NCBI GenBank assembly: GCA_029706075.1
Contig: JAINUG010000199.1
Span: 682,001 to 746,000 of the forward strand
Direction: 5' to 3'
DNA from: Aldrovandia affinis
Lineage: Eukaryota > Chordata > Actinopteri > Notacanthiformes > Halosauridae
DNA: 64,000 bases
A program made the position numbers and the translations under genes. Each line of letters opens with the position of its first letter. Positions within the stretch are counted from its first letter, which is position 1. The notes below the pieces were generated by a model. That model was not told where the DNA came from, searched no databases, and worked only from the letters and a program-made list of their open reading frames with translations. This document shows positions 23,586 to 33,757 of the stretch, piece by piece.

Positions 23586-23647
23586 TTTCAGGTTTTCAAA
23601 ACTCCATAAAATGGTGCTGATTTTACAGACATCTTTTTCAACATCAA
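23586..23647 (-). CDS. Candidate coding exon A (copy 2)
   Basis: Same sequence and splice signals as 19238-19299 within the second duplicate. Confidence 0.3.
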
Positions 23648-23835
23648 CTGAAAAAAACAATGATAAGTATTTAATTTAAAAATATTACATTCATTTGTTT
23701 GAGAAAAACAAGACTGATGTTGGTGAACTAACCTTAATTTAAATATTTTTAACCATATTTATTTCACTCTGACCCACACTTGAACTGTTATGCATATGTT
23801 CTGATTAAAAAGTTATGTTTGCACATTTTTTTATT

Positions 23836-24012
23836 TTAGTTTCAGATTTTCTCCCATTCTCTCCCAATTTAGACCTGCTAATTTTTTATGTCAATCCCCC
23901 TGTTAACACCCCCCCTAGTAATGTGAGTTCACTGCCGTAGTCCTGTGACTGGTAGTGAAGAAAGCGAAGTAACGTCTCCTCCGAGACGGCACTCACCAGA
24001 GCAGACAAACCA
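23836..24012 (-). repeat. Partial GGGCCTCC-family SINE (duplicate)
   Basis: Second-unit copy of 19488-19665. Confidence 0.6.
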
Positions 24013-24191
24013 AAAAAAACAGCTGTGGATTATTACTCTTTTTACATGTTATTATTTTTTGAAAGGGGGAGGGGCAACGCAAATGACGTATTACATCATT
24101 TATAGCATAGAAGTTTAATTTTTGGTTTATCATATGATATTTAGAATATGGCTTATTTACATGATATCTAATACATTATATATCTATATGT

Positions 24192-24850
24192 ACAGGTAAC
24201 TGCCAAAACAAAGGAAACACATGAGTAAATGTGACTTTGAAAGAGGAGTAATTGTTAGTGCATGTTTGGCATGTGACGAAGACAACTCAAATTGCTGATA
24301 TTTCATGAGGCTAAGGTGATGTTGGCATGGAAGTCTGAGGGAAAGACGCTATCAACTAGGGGAAAGTGTAGTCAAAAATGTATACTTCTTTACCGTGATA
24401 TCGGTGCATTGGTTTGAGTCTGCTAAATGGTGTATATTAGATGCAAGGCAAACAACATGAGTAACTTTGAATCAGTTGACTGAAAAGATCAATCTAGGGT
24501 GTGAGCAGGTAGTTTCATCTAGAGCAGTCCATGGAGAACTTCACAGAGGGATACTATGGTTGGGTGGCAGTGCAAAAAACTTGTTTCCAAGTGGTGCAAA
24601 GAACACAGGCAGTGGTCTACAGAGCAGTGGAAAAAAGTCATATGGTCACAAGAGTCATCCTTCACCCTGTTCTCAACAAGCAGACGGTGTGTGTGGTGCA
24701 CACCAAAATAAACCTACAGGCCCAAGTGCTTGTTTCCCACGGTGGAGGGTTCTGGCTGCTCTATTATGGTATGGGCTGCATTTTCATGATATGGTTTAGA
24801 TCCACTCATCTCCTTAGAGGACAAGGTAAATGCCAGTAAACACTAAACCA
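24192..24850 (+). mobile_element. Degenerate Tc1/mariner-like element
   Basis: Begins ACAGGTAACTGCCAAAACAA. Transposase traces around 24590-24800 resemble the EHRQWSTEQWKKVIW and SHGGGFWL segments in shifting frames. Right end unclear. Confidence 0.6.
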
Positions 24851-26903
24851 TTCTGAGTGAAAAAAACAATAACCTCTACGCAGTAAATGTGGGCACCCCC
24901 ATCTGTGTCAGTTCCACTCACTGAAATGTACTGCCATAAAAATATAAAATGGTCAGTTGTAAATATGGTCAGTTATATGGGAAGAGTTTTTATGCTGGAA
25001 TTTAATGGGACAGCTGCAAAAAACACCCAACATGTTGACAATTGTGAAAGAGGTCAATTTCTGTTTCAATAACAGTATTCAACATGAGCCACTAAAACTA
25101 ATTGTAAACATATCTATAGATGATACCTATTTGCTACATTTGATGACAAGTATCATGATGTTGATCATAATAATCATAAAAGTCAAAGCCAAAGCTTGAA
25201 CCCTACAAGTGCTATAGTGGGAATCAACTTGAGTAGCAATCAAACAGAGCAGTGAATATGGATTCCCTACCTTTAGTGTGCCTGGCAGGATTGTGGAAAG
25301 GCTTCTCTAGATGTCCTGCATATCGGAACTGGCCTTTTAAGATCCAGGAAGTGAGCGATGTTGACGGTTTATGTGAAACCTTTATGGCAGCCAAGCCCCT
25401 ATAGATACATCCTGTTACCAAGAAGAGTAACCACAAAGAGAGATAAAAGAGAGAGGAAGGACAGAGCCAGTCAGAGAGAGAGAGAGAGCGCAAAGCGTGC
25501 ACAACATTACTAGGGTGGATATGGGACGTCTGTGGAGGGATTATGTATTTGTCTTTCAGTGTTGCTTTTAGTTTTTATAGTATTCATTAAAGGTGCATTG
25601 CTATCTGACATGCGGGACTCTAATTCTGTCTGGTTCTGCAGAAGGAGAGGAAAGCTTTGCACTGAGATATCAGATGGGATTTATCCTCTCATTTCAACCC
25701 ATTAAATACAAGCTCAAAGTAGAAAATGAATCAAAGCCTTTGAATCCAACTCTGTTCACAAAGCCCATGCTGTGCCAGTTACCTACTGTTACATTAACAT
25801 AGCAGTGGAACCCAGATATAGCCCATTTGTGTAATGAGAAACGAACAGTTTGTAGATGAATGCTAATTTCATTGGAAGTGAATTGTAAGGATACTGCTAT
25901 CTTTCTTTGAATCAGTTGTTATATGTATGAAACAGGGAATACTGTGTGCTCTGATATACAATATTTAAAGCAAAATGTGCAATACAATATGTTGTATTCT
26001 CTAGGCACATGCATGTTATCTTCTCTTGTGTTTCACCTCACGTGTTCATTTCCTCTTAAGGTTTCTTCTTGGCATTGGTCATATTTTAAGTCAGCTTTCT
26101 TTTCCAAATTACAAAGCTGCTTGGTACGAGACACTACTGATGTGATATCAATGCAATTTTCTGCACCAGAACACTAAAGCAATATATTTGTATTACAGAA
26201 CAGTCCTTCCAGAACATAAAATGTATACATGGCACTTAAGCATCTATAAAATGTATCCATTACTTGTAATGTATAATCAAAGTAATAACAATTGTTATGC
26301 TAAAGCAAAAATAATTTATGGCTGACCCATGTGTTATCTACATCACATTTTAATCTTGATTGAGTAAAGAATATCTAATTTTGGAAACAGAACAACGGTG
26401 CAAGCACTTTTCAGCCTCAATAAATAGATCTCCACTCAAACAGATGAAAAATCTGGTATTATCAGGTTAGCTGGACATCCTATTTTAATCTGTTTCAATG
26501 ATTTAGATTGGAAAAGCTTTCAAATCATCACACTGAGCACTGTTGGTATAGATTTATTGCTGCTCATTTTAAACATGATAGTATTTGAAAGTGCTAATTA
26601 TCTAACCCTATAGTGAGGCACTTCAGTTTGAAAATACAACCCTGTTTTCCCACTGAAGCGTTCATGCATTTGCGTGGACTGCTTCTGTTAACTTGCTGAC
26701 CTGTCTAATTTTGATAAGATTGAATGGAGGTCCAAGGATTACATTTCTGCCTGGGTGGGTTTCCAGTCTGCGCAACAGTAAAAAGCATTGTGGAAGGGTA
26801 GGGGACCGCACTCTCCCCGGGAAGCACTTCCACACATCACTCGGGTGTTGAAGAGCAGGCTAGACCCAGAGGGGCAGCCCCCTTTCCCAGCTATAAGAGT
26901 AAA
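24851..26903. other. No gene established
   Basis: Includes a minus-strand frame at 25224-25502 with a hydrophobic N-terminal stretch (SLFYLSLWLLFLVTG) but no family match, and a (GA)n tract near 25480. Otherwise AT-rich spacer. Confidence 0.35.
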
Positions 26904-27200
26904 CAGTGGTGGGGCCAGGGCGAGGTTTGCCGGGGCTATAGCCCTGTCAGGAATTTGCATAGCACCGGCGCAGCCCCCCCAAGCATTTCCTTACAATTTT
27001 ACATTTTCATTAAACACTTTCAATCAAAATAACTACCAGCCGACAATTATTTTATAATTCTGTAGTAGAGGCCCTGTGTGTGTGTGTGTGTGGGTGTGTA
27101 TGTGTATGTGTGTGGCGTGGGGGGGGGTCGCGAGATGAGAGTACCTATAACTAGCCTACATACGTTACATTGCCATGTCGAAAATTAAACATCGGTCGCA

Positions 27201-27825
27201 ATGGACTGCTTTCTAATCACAAGCAAACAACCACGGACTTCAGAAACACAAAAAAATACGACACCCCCTGTTCCCAAGGCTGAAGAAGAGGACATCAATA
27301 GCCGACAGCCGCTGGTTGACACCGAGGTGCAGGATCAAGAGGAAGAGCCGCTCTCCCCCGACCCACCGGAGGAGCAGTTAGCTGCTGCTAGCTGTAGTAC
27401 CACAACCGGTATTAGCGGTATACCTAACGTTAGCACAGCCGCCACCGCTGGCTGCAGCACAGCCACTGCTAGCTGTAGTACCACAACCGCTATTAGCGGT
27501 ATACCTAACGTTAGCACAGCCGCCACCGCTAGCTGCAGCACCAGCCACTGCTAGCTGTAGTACCACAACCACCATTCGCGGTATACCTAATGTTAGCACA
27601 GCAGCCACCGCTAGCTGCAGCACAGCCACTGCTAGCTGTAGTACCACAACAACTATTAGCAGTATACCTAACATTAGCATAGCAGTCACCACTAGCTGCA
27701 GCACAGCCACTGCTAGCTGTAGTAGCTCACGTACCTCTGCTGGCCCCGCTGATCTAAGCCAGTCGGCAGTGGAAGGACCACGGCGCCCTGTTCTCAAAAA
27801 TTATCCTGGAAAGAAAAATAGACTT
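27201..27825 (+). pseudogene. hAT N-terminal ORF with 27-residue tandem repeats
   Basis: Starts MDCFLITSKQPRTSETQ, then an acidic stretch and four 81-bp repeats (27388-27725) encoding variants of SCSTTTGISGIPNVSTAATA plus a CSTAT-type end. A one-base insertion near 27541 shifts the frame after the second repeat. The frame then resumes with KNYPGKKNRLQ, leading into the zinc finger. Confidence 0.65.
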
Positions 27826-27840
27826 CAGGTGTGTTTTTTT

Positions 27841-28195
27841 TTTTTTTAAATTTCTCCCAATTTGGTAGCCAATTAGACCCGGTATTTAAGTCAATCCCCC
27901 CCTAGTAATGTGAGTTCGCTGCCGTAGTCCTGCAACCGGTAGTGACACGCGACCTGACGCCTCTTCCGAGACGGCACTCGCCCAAGTATCAACCGCATCA
28001 ACCCGGTATACTGCAGGGCCACTCTTATGCGCAGTGAATCTCATGTCGGCTTCCCTCCCCCCTCCCTGGGGTGGACAGCCAATCGCCGCCCCCGGTGGCG
28101 TTCCGGCCAGAGCCGACTCTGGCGAGACGGGGAATTGAACCCCGGTCTCCGTGGCCAGCGTCGGACGTTGTAACCACTGGGCCACGCGGGAGGCC
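27841..28195 (-). repeat. Full-length GGGCCTCC-family SINE with 15-bp TSD
   Basis: Inserted in the hAT reading frame. Flanks CAGGTGTGTTTTTTT (27826-27840) and CAGGTGCGTTTTTTT (28196-28210) differ by one base. Minus strand: GCGTGGCCCAGTGGTTACAA (A box), GGGGTTCAATTCC (B box), conserved core, poly-A end. Confidence 0.88.
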
Positions 28196-28204
28196 CAGGT
28201 GCGT

Positions 28205-28500
28205 TTTTTTAATCGCAGGTGGTACGAGGATTATAATTGGTTAGAATATTTGATTTCTAAGGACAGTGCGTTTTGTTTCGCCTGCAGACATTTTTCACGC
28301 CCAGGGCTCGCCCATACAGAGACTGCGTTTACCCATAGGTATCAGAACTGGCACAAAGCAACAGCATCGTTTAAAACACACAATGCCAGTGTGGGGCACA
28401 AGTATTCCATGGATGTGTGGGTTGAATTCAACATTAGGAAAGAGGCCAGTTCAAAAATCAGCAGTACTTTGAGTGATGGACATTTAAAAACGATGAGATA
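28205..28500 (+). pseudogene. hAT TTF-type zinc-finger fragment
   Basis: RRWYEDYNWLEYLISKDSAF is followed by CFACRHF and THRYQNWHKATASFKTH, the TTF zinc finger of ZMYM1-like hAT transposases. A TGA follows KTMR. Confidence 0.7.
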
Positions 28501-28989
28501 AAATAGGGAATACATGCGAGCAGTTGTCGAGTCGTTGCGCTTCACTGCGTGCCAAACAGTTGCACAAAGAGGGCACAGAGAAGACGGAAACTCTTAACAA
28601 CAGGGGCAACTTCATTGAACTTTTACACGTTTTTGGCAGGTTCGACAAAACTGTTGCGCAAAAAATATCAGACAATCCCAGAAATGCTTAGTATACTCAC
28701 CATGATATACAGAACGAGTTAATTGAAATTATGGCAAATATGGTTAGGGAGCAAATAAGTAGTGAAATAGAGGAAGCTGGACTGTTTGCATTGATAGTCG
28801 AAGAAAGTAAGGACGTCAGCAAAAAAGAACAGGTGTCTGTGGTTGATGATGTTGCACTGGAAGAATTCCTACATTTCACTCCAGCCAATGGATTAGACGC
28901 TGATTTGCTTTTGAAAACAATCAAACTGACACATAATAAATGCAACATTGACCACAATACATGCGTTGCTCAATGCTATGATGGCCCAT

Positions 28990-29380
28990 AGGCCCAGTGT
29001 CCAGACCTCAATCCCATAGAACTTGTATGGGACAAACTGGAAAGGAAGAGTCAAAGCAAAGCAACCCACAAGTTTCTCTGGGAATTGCTGCAGGATAGCT
29101 GGGAAAACATGGGGTGGTTTCCTGCTAAAACTTATTAACCGAATGGCCACTGTTTGTGAGGCTATTCTCACGCCAAAGGGTGACTATTTTGAGGAATCCA
29201 AGATTCCATTTTCAATATCATTTTCTTTAACATTTCTTTGATGTTCATTTTGTTCATTGTTACATGTGTTTTTTGTCATTTTAAAGTATTTACAGAAATG
29301 CATATGGTGTAAAGCATTGTCAATTATGAGATAAAAATAGTTTCCAGCAGGTGACCCCAAACTTTTGAACGGTAGTGTAT
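28990..29380 (+). mobile_element. 3' end of a Tc1-like transposon
   Basis: QCPDLNPIELVWDKLERK is the conserved Tc1 C-terminal motif with DLNPIE. The right terminus GACCCCAAACTTTTGAACGG TAGTGTA lies at about 29353-29380. It is 5'-truncated against hAT sequence. Confidence 0.8.
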
Positions 29381-29499
29381 AAGGAATTGTGTGGTGAAGA
29401 ACAGAAGAAAACAAAGAGGCTGAGCTGACCGCAGCTCTAAATACACTTGATGAATTGCAAGGAGGCTGGTTTTTTCCAGAATAAATGTTGTGTTTGCAT

Positions 29500-30220
29500 A
29501 AAGTGTTTGCATAAAATATGTTCGGGGCGTGTTCGCAATCAGGAATGCCTTCTGGCAGTACAGCTTGGTGATAGGTAAACCTGTTTATGGGACACTACAC
29601 CTGCAATTTCTGCAATGGAAAGACAAAAGTGGCTAAATGGTAATTAAATGAATCATACAATACTATTGCCTGAAACCGACCGACTTCATGCATTGCAACT
29701 GAATTTGACTTTACAATATATAGAATAGTTACATATTTTCCCTCCGTTGTATTTTATTGTACAGACACCACTGGAAATATTATATGTAAAATTGTCTAAC
29801 AAATCTGTGTTTCCAAGAAGATATACTTTGCATGTTTTTACAGGAAGGGGCACAAAAGTGAGGGAATGGAATATCTAATTCTATAGCTTCCACATTATCT
29901 GTATGAACATTTTTTTTTTTTGCCGGAGAAGGGTTTCAGTGCCCTTTTACCAAAAGTAAGAAAGCATAATTTGTTGTAAAACTATCCTGGATTTAATCAA
30001 CATTTGTCCTTAACTTATAAATAAATGCTGGTGTTGCTGTTTTCTTTCACAAACACGGCTTGGTGAGTTCACATGATTAATGTTCTATTCAGGAAATTAA
30101 CCTGCAACTTGCAGTTTGGTGCAGTTCCTTCACCACTTTACTATGCTGCCATTCCAATAATACAAATAGCTGTAGGTTTTTTAATGTAGGTAGTTGTTCT
30201 ACGGTTCCGTAGAAGCATTA
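29500..30220. other. No gene seen
   Basis: Non-coding spacer. Confidence 0.45.
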
Positions 30221-30699
30221 CTTACAGTGGGTATAAAAACTATTCACCCCTTTTGGTATTTTTCACATATTATTTATTATATATATTATATATGCATAGA
30301 ATCAGAATGGATTTAATTTGGATTTGTTGCCACTGATCAACACAAAATACTCTATAATGTCAAATAAAAACAACAACTCTAAAGCTTTTTCTTAATTAAT
30401 TAGAAATAAAAACAGATAATTGATTACATAAGTATTCACCCCCCTTGACTTAATACATGGTAGAAGCACCTTTAGCAACAATAACAGCTGTGGGTAAAAA
30501 CTGTATTTGAGTAAGTCTCTACTGGCTTTGCACATCTGGGGCCTCATTTATAAAACGTACTTACACACAGATTTGATCTTAGAACGTGCGTACGCTCAAA
30601 TCCACGTCAAAGTTCAGATTTATAAAAACGGTCTTTGACGTGGAAAAGTACTTACCTCCACGTCAGGTTTCAACCTGGCGTACGCACATTTCCTTGTGG

Positions 30700-31138
30700 C
30701 AATGTTGGAGTACTGCAGGTATTCGCGGTCTCGTCTCTTCTCTGTCCTGACCCCTCGCTGGTGGAACGACCTTCCGCAATCGGTCAGGACCGCGGAATCA
30801 CTTGCGATCTTCCGCAAGAGACTCAAAACCCACCTTTTCAGACTCCACTACCACTGAATTCTGTACATCTAGCTAATTGTCATCACCACTGCCTACTTGC
30901 TCAACACTATATACCCCTGCTTACTCCATTAAAAAATAATAATTGACTAACCTTTTCCTTCCCAGTGTTACAGGTATGGTACGCAGCTGCCTGCAATGGT
31001 TTATTGCTGTATTACTGCACTGATCTCATGCGTGTACTATAATTGTTCCTACCATGTATTAATGTACATATTGTAAGTCGCTCTGGATAAGAGCGTCTGC
31101 TAAATGCTTAAAATGTAAATGTAATGTAAAATGTATTC
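30700..31138 (+). mobile_element. 5'-truncated L2-like LINE tail
   Basis: The last 53 codons of an RT C-terminus are intact from 30703: SRSRLFSVLTPRWWNDLP, then FRKRLKTHLFRLHYH and TGA at 30856. A 3' UTR of about 230 bp follows, then TTGTAAGTCGCTCTGGATAA, GAGCGTCTGCTAAATGC and a short ATGTAA repeat. Confidence 0.75.
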
Positions 31139-31179
31139 GGAAATCTAACAGCGCCAACATGTTGTCTGCTGCCTAATTG

Positions 31180-31228
31180 TTTCCTCATTATTATTATTAT
31201 TATTAGTAGTAGTAGTAGTAGTAGTATT
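31180..31228. repeat. (ATT)n(AGT)n microsatellite
   Basis: Trinucleotide runs inside the Harbinger element. Confidence 0.8.
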
Positions 31229-31391
31229 ACCAGATTGTACACATTGCTTAGGCTATACGTAATGGTTTGCACAATAAATGTATTAATAAATTAAAACAAC
31301 ATAAGCTAGGCTACTTGTGGGAAACAAAACAAAAACGCACATTAGTTTTCCAAAACTACCCCTATTAGCATAATTGACACATCCTTGAACA

Positions 31392-31781
31392 CTATTTAAT
31401 ACATATTATGGTTCCACGCGTGTAAAACATTTCGGTCAATCTGTAGGCTATAAAATGTCCAATAATGCAGTGGTTTGTAAGAGGAAGAATGGCTTCGCTT
31501 CTCGAAGATATTGCCAACCGCGCAATAAGAAGGGAACGAGTTATTAGAGATTTTGATCTCAGTTTTAAATCAGACCACTTTTTCTTTACGTCCTTCAGGG
31601 ACCTTTGCTGCCCCCCCACCTCATTCACAGCCTGGGCTACAGACTGCCAGGCCACGTACTTGGATTTACTGGTAAAGCCACTGGAAAGGCTCCCAAACAG
31701 CGTCCCTGCACGCATCTGCACCTCCGCCAACAGGACCTCGATTTCGGCCTCGCTCAAATAATTTTTCTTGCAGCTCGCCAT
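31392..31781 (-). CDS. Harbinger Myb/SANT-like DNA-binding protein
   Basis: The 129-residue frame starts MASCKKNYLSEAEIEVLLAE at 31781. It has the trihelix-type Myb pattern: VAWQSVAQAVNEVGG, then RSLKDVKKKWSDLKLRSKS. This resembles the Myb-like partner that carries Harbinger transposase to the nucleus and the transposon ends, and the related host protein NAIF1. Longer reading upstream of the ATG comes from the inserted hAT at 31794. The tail after about residue 80 loses family similarity and may be frameshifted. No transposase partner remains here. Confidence 0.7.
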   Translation of the reverse strand: MASCKKNYLSEAEIEVLLAEVQMRAGTLFGSLSSGFTSKSKYVAWQSVAQAVNEVGGQQRSLKDVKKKWSDLKLRSKSLITRSLLIARLAISSRSEAILPLTNHCIIGHFIAYRLTEMFYTRGTIICIK

Positions 31782-31793
31782 TATCAAGTAGAC

Positions 31794-32244
31794 TGCAGGG
31801 GTCCCCAACCACCGGGCCGCGGACCAGTACCGGGCCATAGATCATTTGGTACCGGGTACAGAAAGAATAAAAACGTTTTAATTTTGACCACTTCCGTCTG
31901 TGCCTCTTTTCCGCACTTGTCTCAGTTTTTTTCCATGCACCAATAAATTAAGCCCACAAGCTAACCCTAGCAAAAATGAGTAAAAAACAAACATTGCTGG
32001 AGAGCTTCTTTGAAAAGGGGGAAAGACCCAATGATGAGACAGCAGAAGACTCCAAGACTGCCAAAAAAAGAAAGCTGCATTTAAAAGAAGTTGAGTTGAG
32101 TGTAATAATTAAATTAATAATTAAATGATATAATATGCACTTTATTGTGTTTTGTTATGCGCGTGATTCTCCCCCCCCCGGTCCGTGGAAAAAACTGTCT
32201 TGCATGAAACTGGTCCGTGGTGCAAAAAACGTTGGGGACCGCTG
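31794..32244 (+). mobile_element. hAT (ZBED/Charlie-type) deletion derivative
   Basis: Ends CAGGGGTCCCCAACC and GTTGGGGACCGCTG are inverted. Flanking octamers AAGTAGAC and AAGTAGAG differ by one base. A residual N-terminal frame at 31976 reads MSKKQTLLESFFEKGE and then AKKRKLH, as in ZBED5-type hAT proteins, before the deletion. Confidence 0.78.
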
Positions 32245-32798
32245 AAGTAGAGGATTTGTTTCGTGCTCCTTTATATGCTAATGATATTAATTAGGGGGCG
32301 TTTACAAGGCAGAGATCTAAAACCATTCAGCTACGCACAATTTCAAGATCATTTGCAATTGATAGATTTCACATCTGGGGGACTGGCGTACGCACGTTTT
32401 TTTGTGCGTACGTTCAGTTTCTCTGAATCACACTTACGCACATTTCAGAAATGATCTTAGATCAAATATAGGATGGTTTCTACGCAACTTTTTATAAATG
32501 AGGCCCCTGGACATTGCAATGTCGCCCATTCTTCCTTACAGAATTGCTTTACCTCCATCAAGTTGGATGTTGGTGGTGGGGAACAGCAATTTTCTAATCT
32601 TTCCACAGATTCTCAATGGGATTGAGGTCTGGGCTTTGACTCATTTTTCCAATTACCGGAGATGGTGTCTATTGTATTTTCAAAAGACTCGAACAAAAGA
32701 CTTCCTCGAACCAGCTGTGGCTGAACAGACAATTGCCAAATTGTAAAGTCTCATAAAGGCTAATCAGATAGATTCCCTTTTCATGAAGGAATTGTTAG

Positions 32799-32878
32799 TG
32801 TCAATCTGGGGAGTATGAGGAGCCTGAGGACGAGCCCCAGGCCCCCCTTGGCTCCACACAAGCAGAAGGTGTTGAAAG
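32799..32878 (+). other. Weak candidate exon
   Basis: Between TTGTTAG and GTAAAC one frame reads CQSGEYEEPEDEPQAPLG and then TQAEGVE. Acidic, no family recognised, no partner exon established. Confidence 0.15.
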
Positions 32879-32899
32879 GTAAACACAAAGATGGATTTT

Positions 32900-33719
32900 G
32901 TGCTCTTCTCATTGAGATCCAAGAAGAGCAGTACGACAGGTCCAGTGAGTTTGACACTTTCAATTTATTTTTTTAATTGGCAGAATAATAAAATCACCAT
33001 CATATAAAAACATTAAAAAAGCTTTTACATCCAGGCAGTTGCCTGCCTTGCCTGTTCACAAACAACGCCTCTGGTCAGAGAAGATTGTCAACTGAAACAC
33101 TGACATATGGATGGATTCTTAATCAATGATTAAACATGTATCAGCAGTTTTTTTCCCCTTTCCAGAGATGACATGATTCAAACAGATGAAATTGATAAAG
33201 ATGACATTGTTAACAATTGCCAACATTATTAAAGAAAAGGTATTATTAATCTTATTGTTTATAATATTGTATATTGTCCATAATAATTGTTCTTCTTTTT
33301 ACAACTCTACAAATTACTTTACAACTTTACAAAATAAATTAAAGAGGTAATCACTGCCAAATTAGCCTACAAACTACATAGTGTATATCAGAACTAATGG
33401 TAGCAGCCATGAACAATCATTAAGATGTTCAGATAACTGTATACCAGAGTAATGAAAAAGGGTGACTCTGTCCAACTCACACTATCCTCCAAACTGAAAT
33501 GCCATTATCAGAATTGTATTGTTACCAGTCACACACAAACATTTGTTTATGTATTGATATGTTATCTTCCACCTAGCTTTTGTCTGATTTTACCCTTCTG
33601 TCAAAAATATCATCTTATTGTAATTATTATAGGACAGTAGGATTTAGGTGTGTAATTGATATTCATATTTTGTGTGCGCTCACATAGACATTGCCCATAT
33701 TTACTCATTCATTTATTTA
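32900..33719. other. No gene seen
   Basis: AT-rich spacer. Confidence 0.45.
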
Positions 33720-33757
33720 AAAAATTATCCAATTTTTCCCCATTCTTCTCCAAATTT

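Larger units (their letters stand above)
19802..24150. repeat. Tandem duplication, copy 2
   Basis: Head-to-tail copy of 15998-19801, longer only because of a 533-bp insertion at 20378-20910. It ends at TTAGAATATG, where copy 1 ends. Confidence 0.93.
26904..29490 (+). mobile_element. ZMYM-type hAT transposon, disrupted
   Basis: Left terminus CAGTGGTGGGGCCAGG. Coding pieces in order: a repeat-rich N-terminus (27201-27825), the TTF zinc-finger region (28205-28500), and a transposase segment (28700-28985; MANMVREQISSEIEEAGLF, ESKDVSKKEQ) as in ZMYM1-like proteins. It is interrupted by a SINE (27841-28195) and a Tc1 3' end (about 28990-29380). Traces continue to about 29490. The right terminus was not found. 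Confidence 0.7.
30539..32506. mobile_element. PIF-Harbinger transposon, CTG target duplication
   Basis: Termini GGGCCTCATTTATAAA and TTTATAAATGAGGCCC are exact inverts. CTG lies on both sides (30536-30538, 32507-32509). Inside is a minus-strand Myb-like gene, the second protein typical of Harbinger elements. The DDE nuclease gene is absent. A LINE tail and a hAT derivative sit inside. Confidence 0.82.
30225..32740. mobile_element. Tc1-like element split by a Harbinger transposon
   Basis: Left part 30225-30538 starts GTGGGTATAAAAACTATTCA and includes GGTAGAAGCACCTTTAGCA. It breaks after CACATCTG and resumes at 32507 as CTGGACATTGCAATG, continuing through CCACAGATTCTCAATGGGAT to about 32650. 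It matches a widespread fish Tc1-type repeat. No transposase frame survives. Confidence 0.7.

Noticed and set aside
25224..25502. Secreted protein with signal peptide on the minus strand
   Set aside because: Only a hydrophobic stretch from a (GA)n-adjacent region; no family, splice partners or conservation evidence.
27378..27797. 139-codon minus-strand ORF, valine/leucine-rich repeats
   Set aside because: Antisense of the 81-bp hAT repeats.
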